The position numbers were made by a program, and so were the translations under genes. 64,000 nt of DNA from Calamus simplicifolius (lineage: Eukaryota; Streptophyta; Magnoliopsida; Arecales; Arecaceae): the NCBI GenBank assembly GCA_900491605.1, contig UESW01004353.1, forward strand, positions 216,678 through 280,677, read 5' to 3'. Positions within the stretch are counted from its first letter, which is position 1; each line of letters starts with the position of its first letter. This document shows, in pieces, positions 10,344 to 22,340 of this stretch. The notes under the pieces are model-generated. The model did not search any database. It saw nothing but the letters and a program-made list of their open reading frames with translations, and had not been told where the DNA came from.

Positions 10344-10862
10344 CTTCTTTTTATCAATTTCTAGACGGCCCCCCAATGTGGCCTCCCTAAGTCAGCCCCC
10401 GACTTTCAAGTCGGCCATGCCTTTTCTACTTGGCCGCCACCCGTGACTCGGGCTTCAGCCCCGACTCCATGCTCCCAGCTGTTCTCGATAGCAACCTGCT
10501 CCGACTCCCAGCTTTGGACAACTTCGTCGCTCGACTCTAGGTGGCTGGCACCGACCTTCTCTGCCAGCTTCGGATGTTGTCTCGACCTTCCCTAGCTCTC
10601 GACCACCTCCCGAGTCCTCGCTCCCTGTTTCGGATCCCCCTTCGGATGCCAAGCGAACCATGTTCTTAGGCTGGATGGTCTCGATTTCCAGCTCCTCTAA
10701 CGGCCTTCTCCGCTCTCAGGAATACCTCGATCCAGCATCAGAAAAGGATGAAGAAGGCTCTCTATTTCGACTCCATCGCCCCTGCTTCTCTGCCTTGTCC
10801 CGGCCTCCCACGGCGGCCCCTCTCGCGGTGGCTTCCTCCGTGGTGGCCCCTGGCTTGCTCCG
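10344..10862. other. GC-rich, CT-biased sequence left of the chromovirus
   Basis: No gene is recognised. Pyrimidine-rich phrases such as GACTCGGCTTC and CCGACTCC recur, and similar phrases continue at 20810-21180 on the far side of the chromovirus (GGCTTCCTCCGTGGTGGCCC against GGCTTCCTCCATGGCGGCCC). The chromovirus therefore sits inside this sequence, which could be the LTR of an older Tat-like element. The ORFs in it look incidental. Confidence 0.45.
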
Positions 10863-13370
10863 TGTAACCCCCAGTTTTAAATATGGACACCTGGCATCTA
10901 GGGAGTCATGTTGTCTCTTAGGCTACTGGCCAGACATCTGGGTTCCCGATCTTTTTACCTGACCGAAGCATCATGTGGGGGGTTTAAAGGGTGACTCCCT
11001 CCTTCATCCTGGCAGACGTCTTCCTCAGGTAATCCTTCCCTGTCCATGCCATATTGAGAGAGAGAGAGCGTGAGAGAGAAAGGAAGAGAGATAGAGGGAA
11101 GATCTGGCCGGCCAATAGGCCGACCATGCCGCTGGTGCTGTAACAGGCCACGGCTGATAGAGAGAGAGAAGGGGAGTTTAAGGGAGAAATTGGAGGAAGT
11201 GAGGGAGAGAGAAGGGCTGGCCGCGACGGCAGCCGACTCTGGTCCGGCCAACGGTGGCTGGGCTGCCTCCAATTGGCCGGCCGTGCTGCCGGCACGGTAA
11301 AATCCCGCCGGGAAGATGAAAGAGAGAAAGAGAGAGAGGGAGAGAAATTGGAGAGAGGGGGAAGGAAGGGTGGCCGGCTGCGGCGGTGGCCGGCTCTGGT
11401 CCGGCCAACGGTGGCCGGACCGACTCCAATTCGGCTGGAGTCGATGCCGGTGCAGACTACGTCGCGTGGGAGATGGAAGAGAAAAAGAGAGAGAGGGAGA
11501 GAAATTGAGAGAGAGAGAAGGGGGGGTGGCCGGCCGCGGCAGCGGCCGGCTTCGGTCCGATCGACGACGGCCGGGCTGCCTCCGATTTGGCCGGCGGTGG
11601 CCCTGGCCGCTGGCTCATCCCAGCCCATGTTTCGGTTGAAACAGGGGATCTGGGAGGAAGATGACACATTGGGCCGGCTGGGCTGCCATCCTATGGGCCT
11701 ATTGGGCTTCCTGGAGCCCTTTTTGGGCAGGGTTTTGGACCCTATAATGGGCCAAAAAATAGAAAATAAAATTATGGCCAGATTCAGGATGAATTCTAGT
11801 TTCTTGGAATAATTTATTTCCCCATTTGGACGCTTTTATTGGGAGATATTCAAGCCCAAAGTCGGGCCCGTGGATTACTTCGGGTAGAGTTGTAGGAATC
11901 TTTTTATTATTCAAATTTTAGAGATCTAATTATGAAAAATAATTATGTAGGTGCCCAGTTGTCCAAGTAGCTGGTTTATCATTTTGGAGTTGCGTGTTGA
12001 GGTAAGTAAGCCAAATATAATAATTTTATAAATTATAAATTGTGGTATTTATAATTTTATGCATACTTATAAAATTGAGTTTTATTGATTATTTTGGAAA
12101 TTGGTAAACTGTATCATGAATATTTAATTGAATATTTGCTATAATAAGTTGGTATTAATTTGCAAAGTAGTGGTTATTGTGTTTATGCTAAATGTGATGT
12201 ATATGTTTATTTTTTAACTTTGCAAAGTAAATTGGTTACATGCAATGATTAAGAACGTACAAACCACTGTTTATGTTATATGAAAAGATTATGCTTATGA
12301 TGATGCATGATGTATGATATGCATATATAATGATAACCCAGAATTATATTTATATGTGTCGCCATGGTTCTCCTATGATTTGGCATGTGGAGGCCACACA
12401 TATCTAGAGGATGTACTCTGTTTGATGATGATATGGCATGTGGAGGCCACATACATCTAGAGGATGTGCTGATTGATTATGAGGTGGCATGGAGGCCACA
12501 TGCATCTGGAGGATGCGCTATGACTGATGATGAGGTGGCATGTGGAGGCCACACGCATCTAGAGGATGCACTATGACTAATGATGAGGTGGCATATGGAG
12601 GCCACACGCATCTGGAGGATGCGCTATGATTGATGATGAGGTGGCATGTGGAGGCCACATGCATCTGGAGGATGCTATGACTGATGATGAGCATGTGGAG
12701 GCCACACGCATCTGGAGGATGTGCTATGATTGACGATGAGATGGCATGTAGAGGCCACACACATCTAGAGGATGTGCGCTGATTGAGGTGTAGCAGGGCC
12801 ATGGGATACATAAAATATAATATAAAAATGATCATATAAACAGTAGGTTGTTTACAATGCATTTTCTGGTATTTATTGTATAAGCTTCCAAATTAATTGA
12901 GTAGTGATATGCCTGTTATGATAGCATGATAAATGCATTTGAATTGGAAGTTTATGAAATTATGACTTGATAATATCTTGATAAGATATGATGATATATG
13001 GCTATTTTATATTATTATTATAGGCTTACTTATTGAGTGTGAGCTCATGTAAATCTCACAATGTTTTCAGAGCCTCAGGATTGAAGATGGATTTATGGGG
13101 TAGATGGAGCTTCTATATAAATCAGTTTCTTGATATCATTGTAACCCCAGTATTACTTGTGTGTAGGGTTTGTAGCCCAGAACTATATTGATTGTGTGTA
13201 GGGCTTGTAGCCCAAACTTATATTTATGGTTTGTGTTAAGTTATGGATTTGAATGGCCTAATTATAATTATTGCCTTATTTTGATCAATGTGTAAATTTC
13301 GGACGCCTTGCATGCCCAGCATGCGGCGGGTTGTCATCCTAGCTCAAAATTTTGGGTCTGGGGCGTGACA
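10863..13370 (+). repeat. 5' LTR of the chromovirus
   Basis: Starts TGTAACCCCC and ends GGCGTGACA, 2,508 bp. It matches the 3' LTR (18397-20809) along its whole length. It contains GA-rich stretches (11060-11540) that create long false ORFs, and eight copies of a 52-bp repeat. Sequence near 13080-13240, with repeated TGTGTAGGGTTTGTAGCCC phrases, is likewise shared with the 3' LTR. Confidence 0.95.
12375..12795 (+). repeat. 52-bp tandem repeats in the 5' LTR (8 units)
   Basis: Eight units of about 52 bp, each with GGCATGTGGAGGCCACACGC, ATCTGGAGGATG and TGATGATGAGG. The GTGGAGGCCACA core is near-palindromic. The 3' LTR has only six units (19905-20235), which explains almost all of the 95-bp length difference between the LTRs. 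Confidence 0.93.
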
Positions 13371-13377
13371 GCTTTTG

Positions 13378-13390
13378 TGGTATCAGAGCC
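13378..13390 (+). other. Primer binding site (initiator tRNA-Met)
   Basis: TGGTATCAGAGCC lies seven bases after the LTR end. This is the standard plant retrotransposon primer site complementary to the 3' end of initiator tRNA-Met. Confidence 0.92.
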
Positions 13391-13505
13391 TAGGTTTTGA
13401 CCTTAGGGACATATACATGATGACACTTTAGGCAAATTAATAGGATGACATTGAGACAATTATCACGTTATATGAACTTTAGACCTTATGTTTTAAAAGC
13501 CTGAC

Positions 13506-14823
13506 ATGGAAAAGTTTACCATAATTTATCAGGAGATAGGAATGACTCGTCACACTGGAAGCCAACAAAATGATGAAGGTTCCCAGGTTGAAAATGTCGG
13601 TCAACCAGGAGGTCAGGAAGCTACTGGAGGTGCTGCCCCTGTCAATCCAGTCGGGGCTGATCATCAGCGACTCCAGACCGAGATGCTTCAGGTTCTTTCG
13701 GGCATGGCTCAGTCGATGCGAGACATGCAACATTAGATCCTGCAAGCTTTATCCACTCAGTATACCACTTCTGCCCTGCAGACTCAGCCTGCTCTCACTG
13801 TTCCACAGACTCAGCCTGCCCTTATTATTCTGCAGACTCAGCCTGCCCCTACCGTTCCACAGACTCAGCTTGTCCCTCCTACTCCACAAATTCAGTCATC
13901 CGTACCTACTCTACCCATACCATTGACCCAGCCTACACCTCAACCCTGGGTAGGGATTGGCCGCAGCTTTGCAGATTTTAAAAAGTTTACCCCTGCCCTT
14001 TCTCTGGATCCACCAACCCTGTTGACGCTGAGTGGTGGGTGCGAGACATGGAGAAGGCTTTTACGGCCCATGGTAGTCAGGAGATGGAGCGGATCAGATT
14101 TGCCACCTATCTTCTTCAGGGAGAAGCTTATGATTGGTGGTTAGTGGAGGAGCAGCGTCGGGTGGTCAGGTTATTTCTTGGGGAGAGTTTAAGGAGGTAT
14201 TTTTCGACAAATACTTTCCCAGGAGTATGCAGCGGTGGATGGAAATAGAATTTCTTAAATTGGAGCAAAGGAATCTGTCTGCCCAGTATGAAGCTGAATT
14301 CACCAGGTTGGCCCGTTTTGCTCTAAGTATTGTGACAAATGAAATGGCCAAGATCACCAGATTCACTGAGGGACTGCGACCCAGACTGATGCAGGCAGTC
14401 AATGCATTCGAGCTACATTCTTATAGTGCTGTGGTGAATAAGGCCTTAGTGATTGAGAGGGATATGAATATAGTTCAGAGGGATTGGGAGCAGCAGAGGA
14501 AGAGGAAAGGGTCTACTTCTGGTCTACCCCATGCTCAAGCCAAGAAGAAAGGTGCACATCAGGCCCCACAGGACAAAGGAATAGGGAGACCTGCTGCCAC
14601 CACTGTGGGTATTTCCACTCAGGAAGACCTTGCCGCGGTGGGCCGGGTGCCTGCTTCCTTTGTGGAAAGACTGACCATAAGATTGCCACCTGTCCTCTTC
14701 GAAGAAATCAGCAGCCCTCTTCCAGTCAAGGATGAGTCAGCAGCATCAGCAGCAGCCACCGAGGAACCAGGGAAGGTCTTCACCTCACTCAACAGGATGC
14801 TGCCACCTCTAATTCTGTGGTGA
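13506..14823 (+). pseudogene. Chromovirus gag (broken)
   Basis: Structural Gag. The N-terminal part is open at 13506-13736 (MTRHTGSQQNDEGSQ), then stops at MRDMQH, where the family normally continues into a Gln/Pro-rich linker; the linker DNA (13750-13940) consists of short ACTCAGCCTGCCC-type repeats. The capsid region is open at 14134-14823 with FFDKYFPRSMQRWMEIEFL and TRFTEGLRPRLMQAV. Zinc-knuckle sequence (CCHHCGYFHSG and CFLCGKTDHKIATC) lies in another frame around 14600-14700, so at least two frameshifts are present. Confidence 0.85.
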
Positions 14824-14959
14824 TAGGTAAACCATTTAATTTGACATCTATATTACATTCTTATCTAGTGCAATGCATTGATAGTTAATTATAACATTAG
14901 GTTAAATATTTGATGTTAAAACAAATTTACTTATGTTCAGAATGATTAAAGTAGGCACT

Positions 14960-15330
14960 ACTATGCTCAAACTTTAATTGACTCGGGTGCCACGCATTCT
15001 TTCATATCTGACACATATCTTGACAAGAATGCATCATTGACACCCGTTCCTCTATAGCAAGAGTTGCATATTGCTTTTCCAAATGGAGACATTATGAGGG
15101 TTGACACAGTTTGCAAATCCTGTCGATTGTTATGGAGGATAGGAGGTTGAATGCTGATCTAATTGTTCTTCCACTGAAATTCTTTGATGTTATTCTTGGA
15201 ATGGATTGGTTGGCCTCTTACCATGCTTTAGTAGACTGCTTCGGGAAGACTGTCAACTTCAAAATTCCAAGTCAGCCTGAGTTTAGTTTTACTGGTGGTC
15301 AGAAACAACTAGCCTCAGTGTTCATATCAG
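14960..15330 (+). pseudogene. Chromovirus aspartic protease
   Basis: The active-site motif LIDSGATHSFIS lies at about 14975-15010, followed by a stop at about 15056 (a Gln to TAG change is likely). The C-terminal part is recognisable at 15140-15260 with VILGMDWLASYHA. About 100 bp of AT-rich sequence at 14830-14950 between gag and protease looks abnormal for the family and may be an indel scar. Confidence 0.8.
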
Positions 15331-15348
15331 CGCTGCAGGCTGGAAAGT

Positions 15349-17052
15349 ATGATGAATGGTGGTCAAGGATTTCTTGCTGTAGTCAAGGATCTTCAGAAGG
15401 AGGAGACCAAGTTGGAGGATATTCCTGTAGCTCGAGAATTCCTTGATGTTTTCCCTAAAGAATTGACTGATTTGCCCCCAGATCGGGAGGTTGAATTCTC
15501 CATTGATTTAGTTCCTGGAACTGGACCTATATCTAAGGCCCCTTACCGTATGGCCCGGGCAGAGCTAAAGGAATTGAAGGATCAATTGTAGGAGCTCCTT
15601 GATCGAGGATTTATCAGACCCAGTGTTTCTCCTTGGGGTGCTCCAGTTCTATTTGTTAAGAAGAAGGATGGCAGTCTTCGGCTCTGCATTGATTACCGGA
15701 AATCAATAAGGTAACAGTGCGAATAAGTACCCTCTGCCGAGGATTGATGACTTGTTTGATCAACTCCAAGGAGCCCGGATATTCTCAAGGATTGATCTTA
15801 GGTCAGGTTACCATCAACTCAAAGTCAAAGAGGGGGATGTGCCTAAGACCGCATTCAGAACCAGATATGGCCACTATGAGTTCTTGGTGATGCCGTTTGG
15901 TTTGACTAACGCCCAGCAGCATTCATGGACTTGATGAACAGAATTTTTAAGCCATTCTTGGATCAGTTTGTGGTGGTTTTCATTGATGATATTTTGATAT
16001 ATCCAAGAGCCATAAGGAGCATGAGATCACTTGAGGATTGTGCTACAGATTCTTCGGGAGAAGAAGCTTTATGCCAAGCTGCAGAAGTGTGAGTTTTGGT
16101 TGGATCAAGTCTCTTTCTTGGGTCATATAATCTCTAAAGATGGCATATCTGTGGACCCAAAAAAGATTGAAGCTATCATTAGCTGGAGCCGACCTTCCAA
16201 TGTGGCAGAAGTCAGAAGCTTCTTGGGGCTAGCCGGTTATTATCGTAAATTTGTGGAGACTTCTCTCGCATTGCTCTACCCCTAACTCGCTTAACCCAAA
16301 AGCGAGTGAAGTTTGACTGGACAGAGGAGTGTGAGAAAAGTTTCCAGGAGTTAAAGCAACCCTGGTGTCAGCTCCCATCCTTGTTCTTCCGACAGGATCT
16401 GAGGGTTTACTCTATATACGGATGCCTCTCAAAAGGATTGGGATGTGTCCTGATGCAGAATGGAAAGGTGATAGCCTATGCCTCCAGACAGCTGAAGCCT
16501 TATGAGCAGAATTATCCTACTCATGATCTGGAATTAGCTGCTGTGGTTTTTGCTTTGAAGATTTGGCGTCATTATCTTTATGGAGTGTCGTGTGATGTGT
16601 ATACAGACCATAAGAGTCTAAAATACATCTTCACACAGAAGGAATTGAATTTGAGGCAGAGAAGGTGGTTGGAACTATTAAAGGATTATGATCTGAATCT
16701 GCATTATCATCCTGGGAAGGCCAATGTTGTGGCTGATGCCTTGAGCAGAAAGTCCTCTTCAGAGTTAGCTGCTATGATTACGTCCCAGCCTCACATTTTG
16801 AGAGACCTTGAGAGGTGGGAGGTTGGATTGAGAGTTCAGCAGTCTGATGGGATTGTTGCAGCACTTGTACTTCAGCCGACCTTAGTTGACAGAATCAAGT
16901 CCTCCCAGATTGAAGATCCAGATCTGCAAAGAATTAGGGAAGCTGTGCAGTCAGGAGTTCAGAAGGAATTTTATATCAAGGATGATGGATCCCTGAGATT
17001 TGAAGGTAGACTTTGTGTGCCAAACATTGGGGAGCTAAAGGCGAAATCTTGA
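15349..17052 (+). pseudogene. Chromovirus reverse transcriptase and RNase H
   Basis: RT: DLPPDREVEFSIDLVPG at the start, RIDLRSGYHQLKV with the first catalytic Asp (about 15790), LVMPFGLTNA, then the catalytic pair in FIDDILIY (about 15980, in a different frame), and SFLGHIISKDGI with LGLAGYYRKFVE in 16031-16285. RNase H lies in 16306-17052: LGCVLMQNGKVIAYASRQL, HDLELAAVVFALK (Glu), VYTDHKSLKY (Asp) and ANVVADALSRK (Asp). The first RNase H Asp (TDAS, about 16420) is shifted out of frame. At least four frameshifts break the polyprotein. Confidence 0.9.
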
Positions 17053-18297
17053 AAGAGGCTCACTACTCTCCATATACTGTGCATCCAGGTGGCACTAAGA
17101 TGTACAGAGATTTAAAGAAAATTTTTGGTGGAAGGGCATGAAGAGGGAGATTGCTCAATATGTAGCCAAGTGCTTGGTGTGTCAGCAAGTGAAGGCCGAG
17201 CATCAAAGGCCTGCGGGACCTCTTCATTCTTTGATGATTCCAATGGAAATGGGAAAAGATTACTATGGATTTTGTGACTGGTTTGCCCAAAACTCTCAGG
17301 AATAATGATGCAGTATGGGTTATTGTGGACAGACTAACAAAGTCAGCTCATTTCCTACCTTTCAGAGTTGGGGTCTCTAGTGAAAGATTGGCTAATTTAT
17401 ATTGAGCAGATCGTGAGACTCATGGTGTTCCTGTATCTATTGTATCGGATCGGGATACCAGGTTTGTGTCTCAATTCTGGAAGAGTCTTCATAAGGCCTT
17501 GGGAACCAAATTAAACTTCAGTACTACTTATCATCCCAGTCAGATGGACAATCAGAAAGAACCATACAGATTTTAGAGGACATGTTGCGAGCCTGTGTGA
17601 TGGACTTGGGTGGTGCTTGGGATAATCATTTGCCTTTGGTGGAATTTGCTTATAATAATAGTTACCAAGCCAGTATCCAGATGGCTCCATTTGGGCTTTG
17701 TATGGTAGGAGGTGCAGATCTCCTTTATGTTGGGATGATGTGGGAGAAAGGAAATTGTTAGGCCCTGAGCTGATTCAACAGACAGTGGATAAGGTGCATT
17801 TGATCAGGGAGCGTCTTCGTACAGCTCAGAGCAGACAGAAGAGCTATGCTGATGTTAGAAGAAGGGAATTGGAATTTCAGGTTGGGGACCATGTATTCTT
17901 AAGAGTATCACCAACCAAGGATGTGATGAGATTTGGGATTAGAGGAAAGCTAGTCCACGGTATATTGGACCTTTTGAGATCTTGAGCAGAGTTGGAGAGG
18001 TGGCTTACAGCTTAGCATTGCCTCCGATTCTATCTGGTGTACATAATGTGTTTCATGTTTCTATGTTGAGAAAGTATGTTTCCGATCCAAGCCATGTAAT
18101 AGAATATGAGCCTATTCAGTTGAGGAAAGATTTATCTTATGAGGAGCATCCTGTGCGTGTCGTGGATCGCAAGGATCAGGTCCAAGGCGCCGCACCATTC
18201 CCTATGTCAAGGTTCAGTGGAGTAATCATTCTGAGAGGGAGGCTACTTGGGAACTTGAGGAAGAAATAAAAAGAAGTATCCACAATTATTTGCAGGT
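17053..18297 (+). pseudogene. Chromovirus integrase with C-terminal chromodomain
   Basis: The zinc-finger part is around 17040-17230 (CLVCQQVKAEHQ). The core has the first Asp in MDFVTGLPK (about 17265), the second in SDRDTRFVSQFW (about 17450), and the Glu in the SERTIQ stretch (about 17550, after a frameshift). A stop at 17404 (TGA) lies where Trp or Arg is expected. The C-terminal part (17698-17985 and 17982-18269) has YGRRCRSPLCW and NVFHVSMLRKYV. A chromodomain follows at about 18190-18297 (VQWSNHSEREATWELE). In this family the chromodomain is thought to direct integration to heterochromatin by binding modified histones. Confidence 0.9.
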
Positions 18298-18384
18298 AAA
18301 TTCTCTATTCAAGATTGTTGATAATCATATTTGAATTCTATAGTATATTTGAAAGTATGTCAATTTTGAGGACGAAATTTTTAT

Positions 18385-18396
18385 AAGGGGGGAGAA
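18385..18396 (+). other. Polypurine tract of the chromovirus
   Basis: AAGGGGGGAGAA directly precedes the 3' LTR start (TGTAACCC at 18397). It primes plus-strand DNA synthesis. Confidence 0.9.
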
Positions 18397-20809
18397 TGTA
18401 ACCCCCAGCTTTAAATATGGACACCTGGCATCTAGGGAGTCATGTTGTCGCTTAGGCTACTGGCCAGACGTCTGGGTTCCCGATCTTTTTACCTGACCGA
18501 AGCGTCATGTGGGGGTTTAAAGGGTGACAGAGGGTGACTCCCTCCTTCATCTGGCAGACGTCTTCCTCAGGTAATCCTTCCCTGTCCATGCCAGATTGAG
18601 AGAGAGAGAGCGTGAGAGAGAAAGGAAGAGAGATAGAGGGGAGATCCGGCCGGCCAATAGGCCGACCGTGCCGCTGGCGCTGTAACAGGCCGCGGCTGAT
18701 AAAGAGAGAGAAGGGGAGTTTAAGGGAGAAATTGGAGGAAGTAAGGGAGAGAGAATGGCTGGCTGCGATGGCAGCCGACTCCGGTCCGGCCAACGGTGGC
18801 CGGGCCACCTCCAATTGGCGGCCGTGCGGCCGGCACGGTAAAATCCACCCGGGAAGACGAAAGAGAAAGAGAGAGAGGGAGAGAAATTGGAGAGAGGGGA
18901 AGGAAGGATGGCCGGTCGCCGCCGCGGCCGGCTCTGGTTCGGCCAACGGCGGCCGGACCGACTCTAATTCGGCTGGAGTCGATGCTGGCACAGACCGCGT
19001 CGCGTGGGAGACGGAAGAGAAAAAGAGAGAGAGGAGAGAAATTGAGAGAGAGAGAAAGGGGGGGTGGCCGGCCGCAGCGGCGGCCGCTTCGATCTGACCG
19101 ACAACGGCCGGGCCGCCTTCGATTTGGCCGGCGGCGGCCCTGGCCGCCGGCTCATCGCAGCCCCTGTTTCGGTTGAAACAGGGGATCTGGGAGGAAGATA
19201 ACACATTGGGCCGGCTGGACTGCCATCCTATGGGCTTGTTGAGCCGTTCCTGGAGCCTTTTTGGGCAGGGTTTTGGACCCTATAATGGGCCGAAAATGGA
19301 AAATAAAATTATGGCCAGATTTAGGATGAATTCTAGTTTCTTGGGATAATTTTATTTCTCCATTTGGACGCTTTTATTGGGAGATATTCAAGCCCAAAGT
19401 CGGGCCCGTGGATTAGTTCGGGTAGAGTTGTAGGAATCTTTTTATTATTCAAATTTTAGAGATCTAATTATGAAAAATAATTCTGTAGGTGCCCAGTTGT
19501 CCAAGTAGCTGGTTTATCATTTTGAGTTGCATGTTAAGGTAAGTAAGCCAAATATAATAATTTTATAAATTATAAATTATGGTATTTATAATTTTATGCA
19601 TACTTATAAATTGAGTTTTATTAATTATTTTGGAAATTGGTAAACTGTATCATGAATATTTAATTAAATATTTGCTATAATAAGTTGGTATTAATTTGCA
19701 AAGTAGTGGTTATTGTGTTTATGCTAAATGTGATGTATATGTTTATTTTTAACTTTGCAAAGTAAATTGGTTAAATGCAATGATTAAGAATGTACAAACC
19801 ACTGTTTATGTTATGAAAAGATTATGCTTATGATGATGCATGATGTGTGATATGCATATATAATGATGACCCATAATTATATTTATATGTATCGCCGCGG
19901 TTCTCTTATGATATGGCATGTGGAGGCCACACACATCTAGAGGATGTGTTCTGTTTGATGATGATATGGCATGTGGAGGCCACACATATCTAGAGGATGT
20001 GTGCTGATTGATTATGAGGTGGCATGTGGAGGCCACACACATCTGGAGGATGCGCTATGACTGATGATGAGGTGGCATATGGAGGCCACACGCATATGAA
20101 GGATGCGCTATGACTGATGATGAGGTGGCATGTGGAGGCCACATGCATCTGGAGGATGCGCTATGACTGACGATGAGGTGGCATGTGGAGGCCACACGCA
20201 TCTAGAGGATGTGCGCTGATTGAGGTATAGCAGGGCCGTGGGACACATAAAATATAATATAAAAATGATCATATAAACAGTGGATTGTTTACAATGCATT
20301 TTCTGGTATTTATTGTATAAGCTTCCAAATTAATTGAGTGGTGATATGCCTGTTATGATAGCATGATAAATGCATTTGAATTGGAAGTTTATGTTATATA
20401 TTATGACTTGATAATATCTTGATAAGATATGATGATATATTGCTATTTTATATTATTATAGGCTTACTTATTGAGTGTGAGCTCATGTAAATCTCACAAT
20501 ATTTTTTAGAGCCTCAGGATTGAAGATGAATTTATGGGGTAGATGGAGCTTCTATATAAATCAGTTTCTTGATATCATTGTAACCCCAGTATTACTTGTG
20601 TGTAGGGTTTGTAGCCCAGAACTATATTAATTGTGTGTAGGGCTTGTAGCCCCAAACTTATATTTATGGTTTGTGTTAAGTTATGGATTTGAATGGCCTA
20701 ATTATAATTATTGCCTTATTTGATCAATGTGTAAATTTCGTACGCCTTGCATATCCGGCATACGGCGGGTTGTCATCCTAACTCAAAATTTTGGGTCTGA
20801 GGTGTGACA
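18397..20809 (+). repeat. 3' LTR of the chromovirus
   Basis: 2,413 bp, TGTAACCCCC to GGTGTGACA. Collinear with the 5' LTR, with scattered substitutions and small indels. GA-rich parts at 18600-19070 match 11060-11540. Contains six 52-bp units at 19905-20235. Confidence 0.95.
19905..20235 (+). repeat. 52-bp tandem repeats in the 3' LTR (6 units)
   Basis: Six units of the same repeat as at 12375-12795. The array length changed after or at insertion, through slippage or unequal exchange. Confidence 0.92.
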
Positions 20810-21952
20810 TTCTGTCTCGACCCTCGGCTTCCTCTGTGACAGTCCCAGGCTCTTTGCTCCGTCTCGGCCCCAGGCTTCCTCCATGGCGGCCCTGGGCTCT
20901 TTGATCCGTCTTCTTCCATGGACAGCTCCCAACCCAGAGAGCATTGTCCCAGCTCTGGGAGCATCATCCAAGGTTGGCTCCACTGTCGCCTGTCCCGGCT
21001 TCTTCCCTAACGACTGTCTCTGAGTCTGGCCGAAAGCTCCCGCGCAGTCAGCACCCGACTCAACGGCCTCGGCTCCATCATCCACGCATCTTCGGCCTTC
21101 CGTGGCATCAGTCCCGACTCCAGTTATGATCCCATCCCGGTTCTTCGCTCTCAGTCTTTCCCCCACGCCTACATGACTCTAAACAATCCCCACCCTCTCC
21201 AAGTAAAGATAAGAAGGCTACATGCATGGGACTCTTCCAAGGGCTACGTGCATGGGATCCTCCCAAAAGCCACGTTGTGTGCACGGGGTCTTCCAAAGGC
21301 TACATGCATGGGACTCTTCCAAGGGCTACGTGCATGGGATCCTCCCAAAAGCCATGTTGTGTGCATGGGGTCTTTCAAAGGCTACATACATGGGATTCTT
21401 CCGAAGGCTACGTGCTGAACATGGTGGAGGTCAGGGAGATTGTCTTCCTTACGGCCGCTAATCCTCCCAACTCTTCCAGGACTCTCTTCCCCAGCTCCAG
21501 GTAGCCTCGATTTTAAGTTGTCCCATTTCTCTCTGGCTTCTTCCCGGCCTCCAACGGACGTCCCCAGCCACAAGGGCCTTCGGCTCCTTCCCGGCCTTCC
21601 GCGGACATCTCCGACCAGCCCCCAGACGACTCCCGACAACCCAGATCCAAGCTTCCGGGTCTGTCCCGATGTTGGCCGGCTGCATCCCGAGTCTAAATTC
21701 TGGCCTCAACTCCGTCCTTCATGCCGGTCTCCTCCACTCTTCCCCTATAGACTTTCTTGGCTCCATATGGTTTCTCCCAGCTTCGACACTCGGCTCAGCT
21801 CCTCGGTGGCCTCTCAAGGCAGCCTATCCTAGGCGGCCCTTCTCTTTCTAAGCGCCCTCATCATCGTTGACCTCGTCTTTGTCGGTCTCGAGGACAATCG
21901 GTGATGTGGCGCCGTCTCCTTGCATGGCTTCAACACACCCACATGAAAGACT
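20810..21952. other. GC-rich flank right of the chromovirus
   Basis: Pyrimidine-rich sequence continuing the style of 10344-10862, without a recognisable gene. At 21215-21420 there is a tandem repeat of about 82 bp, two and a half units, built of GGCTACATGCATGGGACTC and GGATCCTCCCAAAAGCCA. ORFs at 21173-21504 are translations of that repeat. The palindromic-array element at 21963 is inserted at its right end; CTAAGACATG then continues into 22951. Confidence 0.45.
21215..21420 (+). repeat. 82-bp tandem repeat
   Basis: About 2.5 units, each alternating GGCTACATGCATGGGACTC, CTTCCAAGGGCTACGTGCATG, GGATCCTCCCAAAAGCCA and a TTGTGTGCA-GGGGTCTT stretch. The sub-motif GCTAC(A/G)TGCATGGGA recurs about every 30-40 bp. 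Confidence 0.85.
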
Positions 21953-21962
21953 CTAAGACATG

Positions 21963-22131
21963 GAGTAGTTTTTTAAATCGGTGCCTTTTGGCACCGGTTT
22001 TAAAACAAAGGAGTGGGAATAAAAAATTTTATTAAAATAATGTTAAAGTAGAAAATATTATTTTAAATGATGTTTTCTACTTTTACATTATCATCCCTTG
22101 GTTCGGCCCCATAGTTGCTGATGGGACGACT
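21963..22131 (+). repeat. Left terminal inverted repeat
   Basis: Pairs with 22782-22940 in inverted orientation. The outer 55 bp are nearly identical (GAGTAGTTTTTTAAA, hairpin CGGTGCC-TTTT-GGCACCG, TTTTAAAA). The inner part shares a palindrome between GTAGAAAA and TTTTCTAC and a stretch with ATCATCCCT and CGGCCC. Confidence 0.8.
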
Positions 22132-22132
22132 A

Positions 22133-22340
22133 GAAATTACCACTTAAAGTGACGATTTCATATTGGTTGAAATTGCCACTTGAAGTGGCGATTTCAAGTC
22201 CAAGTGAAATCGCCACTTTAAGTGGCGATTTCAGTTCAGTAGAAATCGCCACTTGAAGTGACGATTTCATATTGGTTCAAATCGCCACTTCAAGTGGCGA
22301 TTTTAGTTCAGTTAAAATTGCCACTTGAAGTGGCAATTTC
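22133..22340. repeat. Array of six 27-bp palindromes (left block)
   Basis: Six near-perfect palindromes of the form GAAATCGCCACTT, one spacer base, AAGTGGCGATTTC, separated by short spacers such as ATATTGGTT and AGTTCAGTA. Sequence variants usually preserve pairing or cost one pair. Three further units lie at 22677-22774 and related hairpins at 22051-22077 and 22825-22851. Confidence 0.92.

Larger units (their letters stand above)
10863..20809 (+). mobile_element. Tekay/Del-like chromovirus (Ty3/gypsy), full length but decayed
   Basis: The element is 9,947 bp: 5' LTR 10863-13370, PBS complementary to initiator tRNA-Met at 13378-13390, gag, protease, RT, RNase H, integrase with a C-terminal chromodomain, PPT 18385-18396 and 3' LTR 18397-20809. 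The GACGAAATTT plus AAGGGGGGAGAA block before the 3' LTR is typical of Tekay/Del. Flanking five-base words are CTCCG (10858-10862) and TTCTG (20810-20814), which differ by two C/T changes and may be a decayed TSD. All coding regions carry frameshifts or stops. Confidence 0.92.

Noticed and set aside
11070..11812. Long overlapping ORFs on both strands (also 18452-19206)
   Set aside because: They are produced by GA-rich, CpG-rich LTR sequence of the chromovirus, with Arg/Glu or Pro/Ser/Leu runs and no domain; both LTR copies show them.
21173..21504. Plus-strand ORFs with repeated MGLFQGLRAWD-like blocks
   Set aside because: They come from the 82-bp tandem repeat and have no start context or homology that I recognise.
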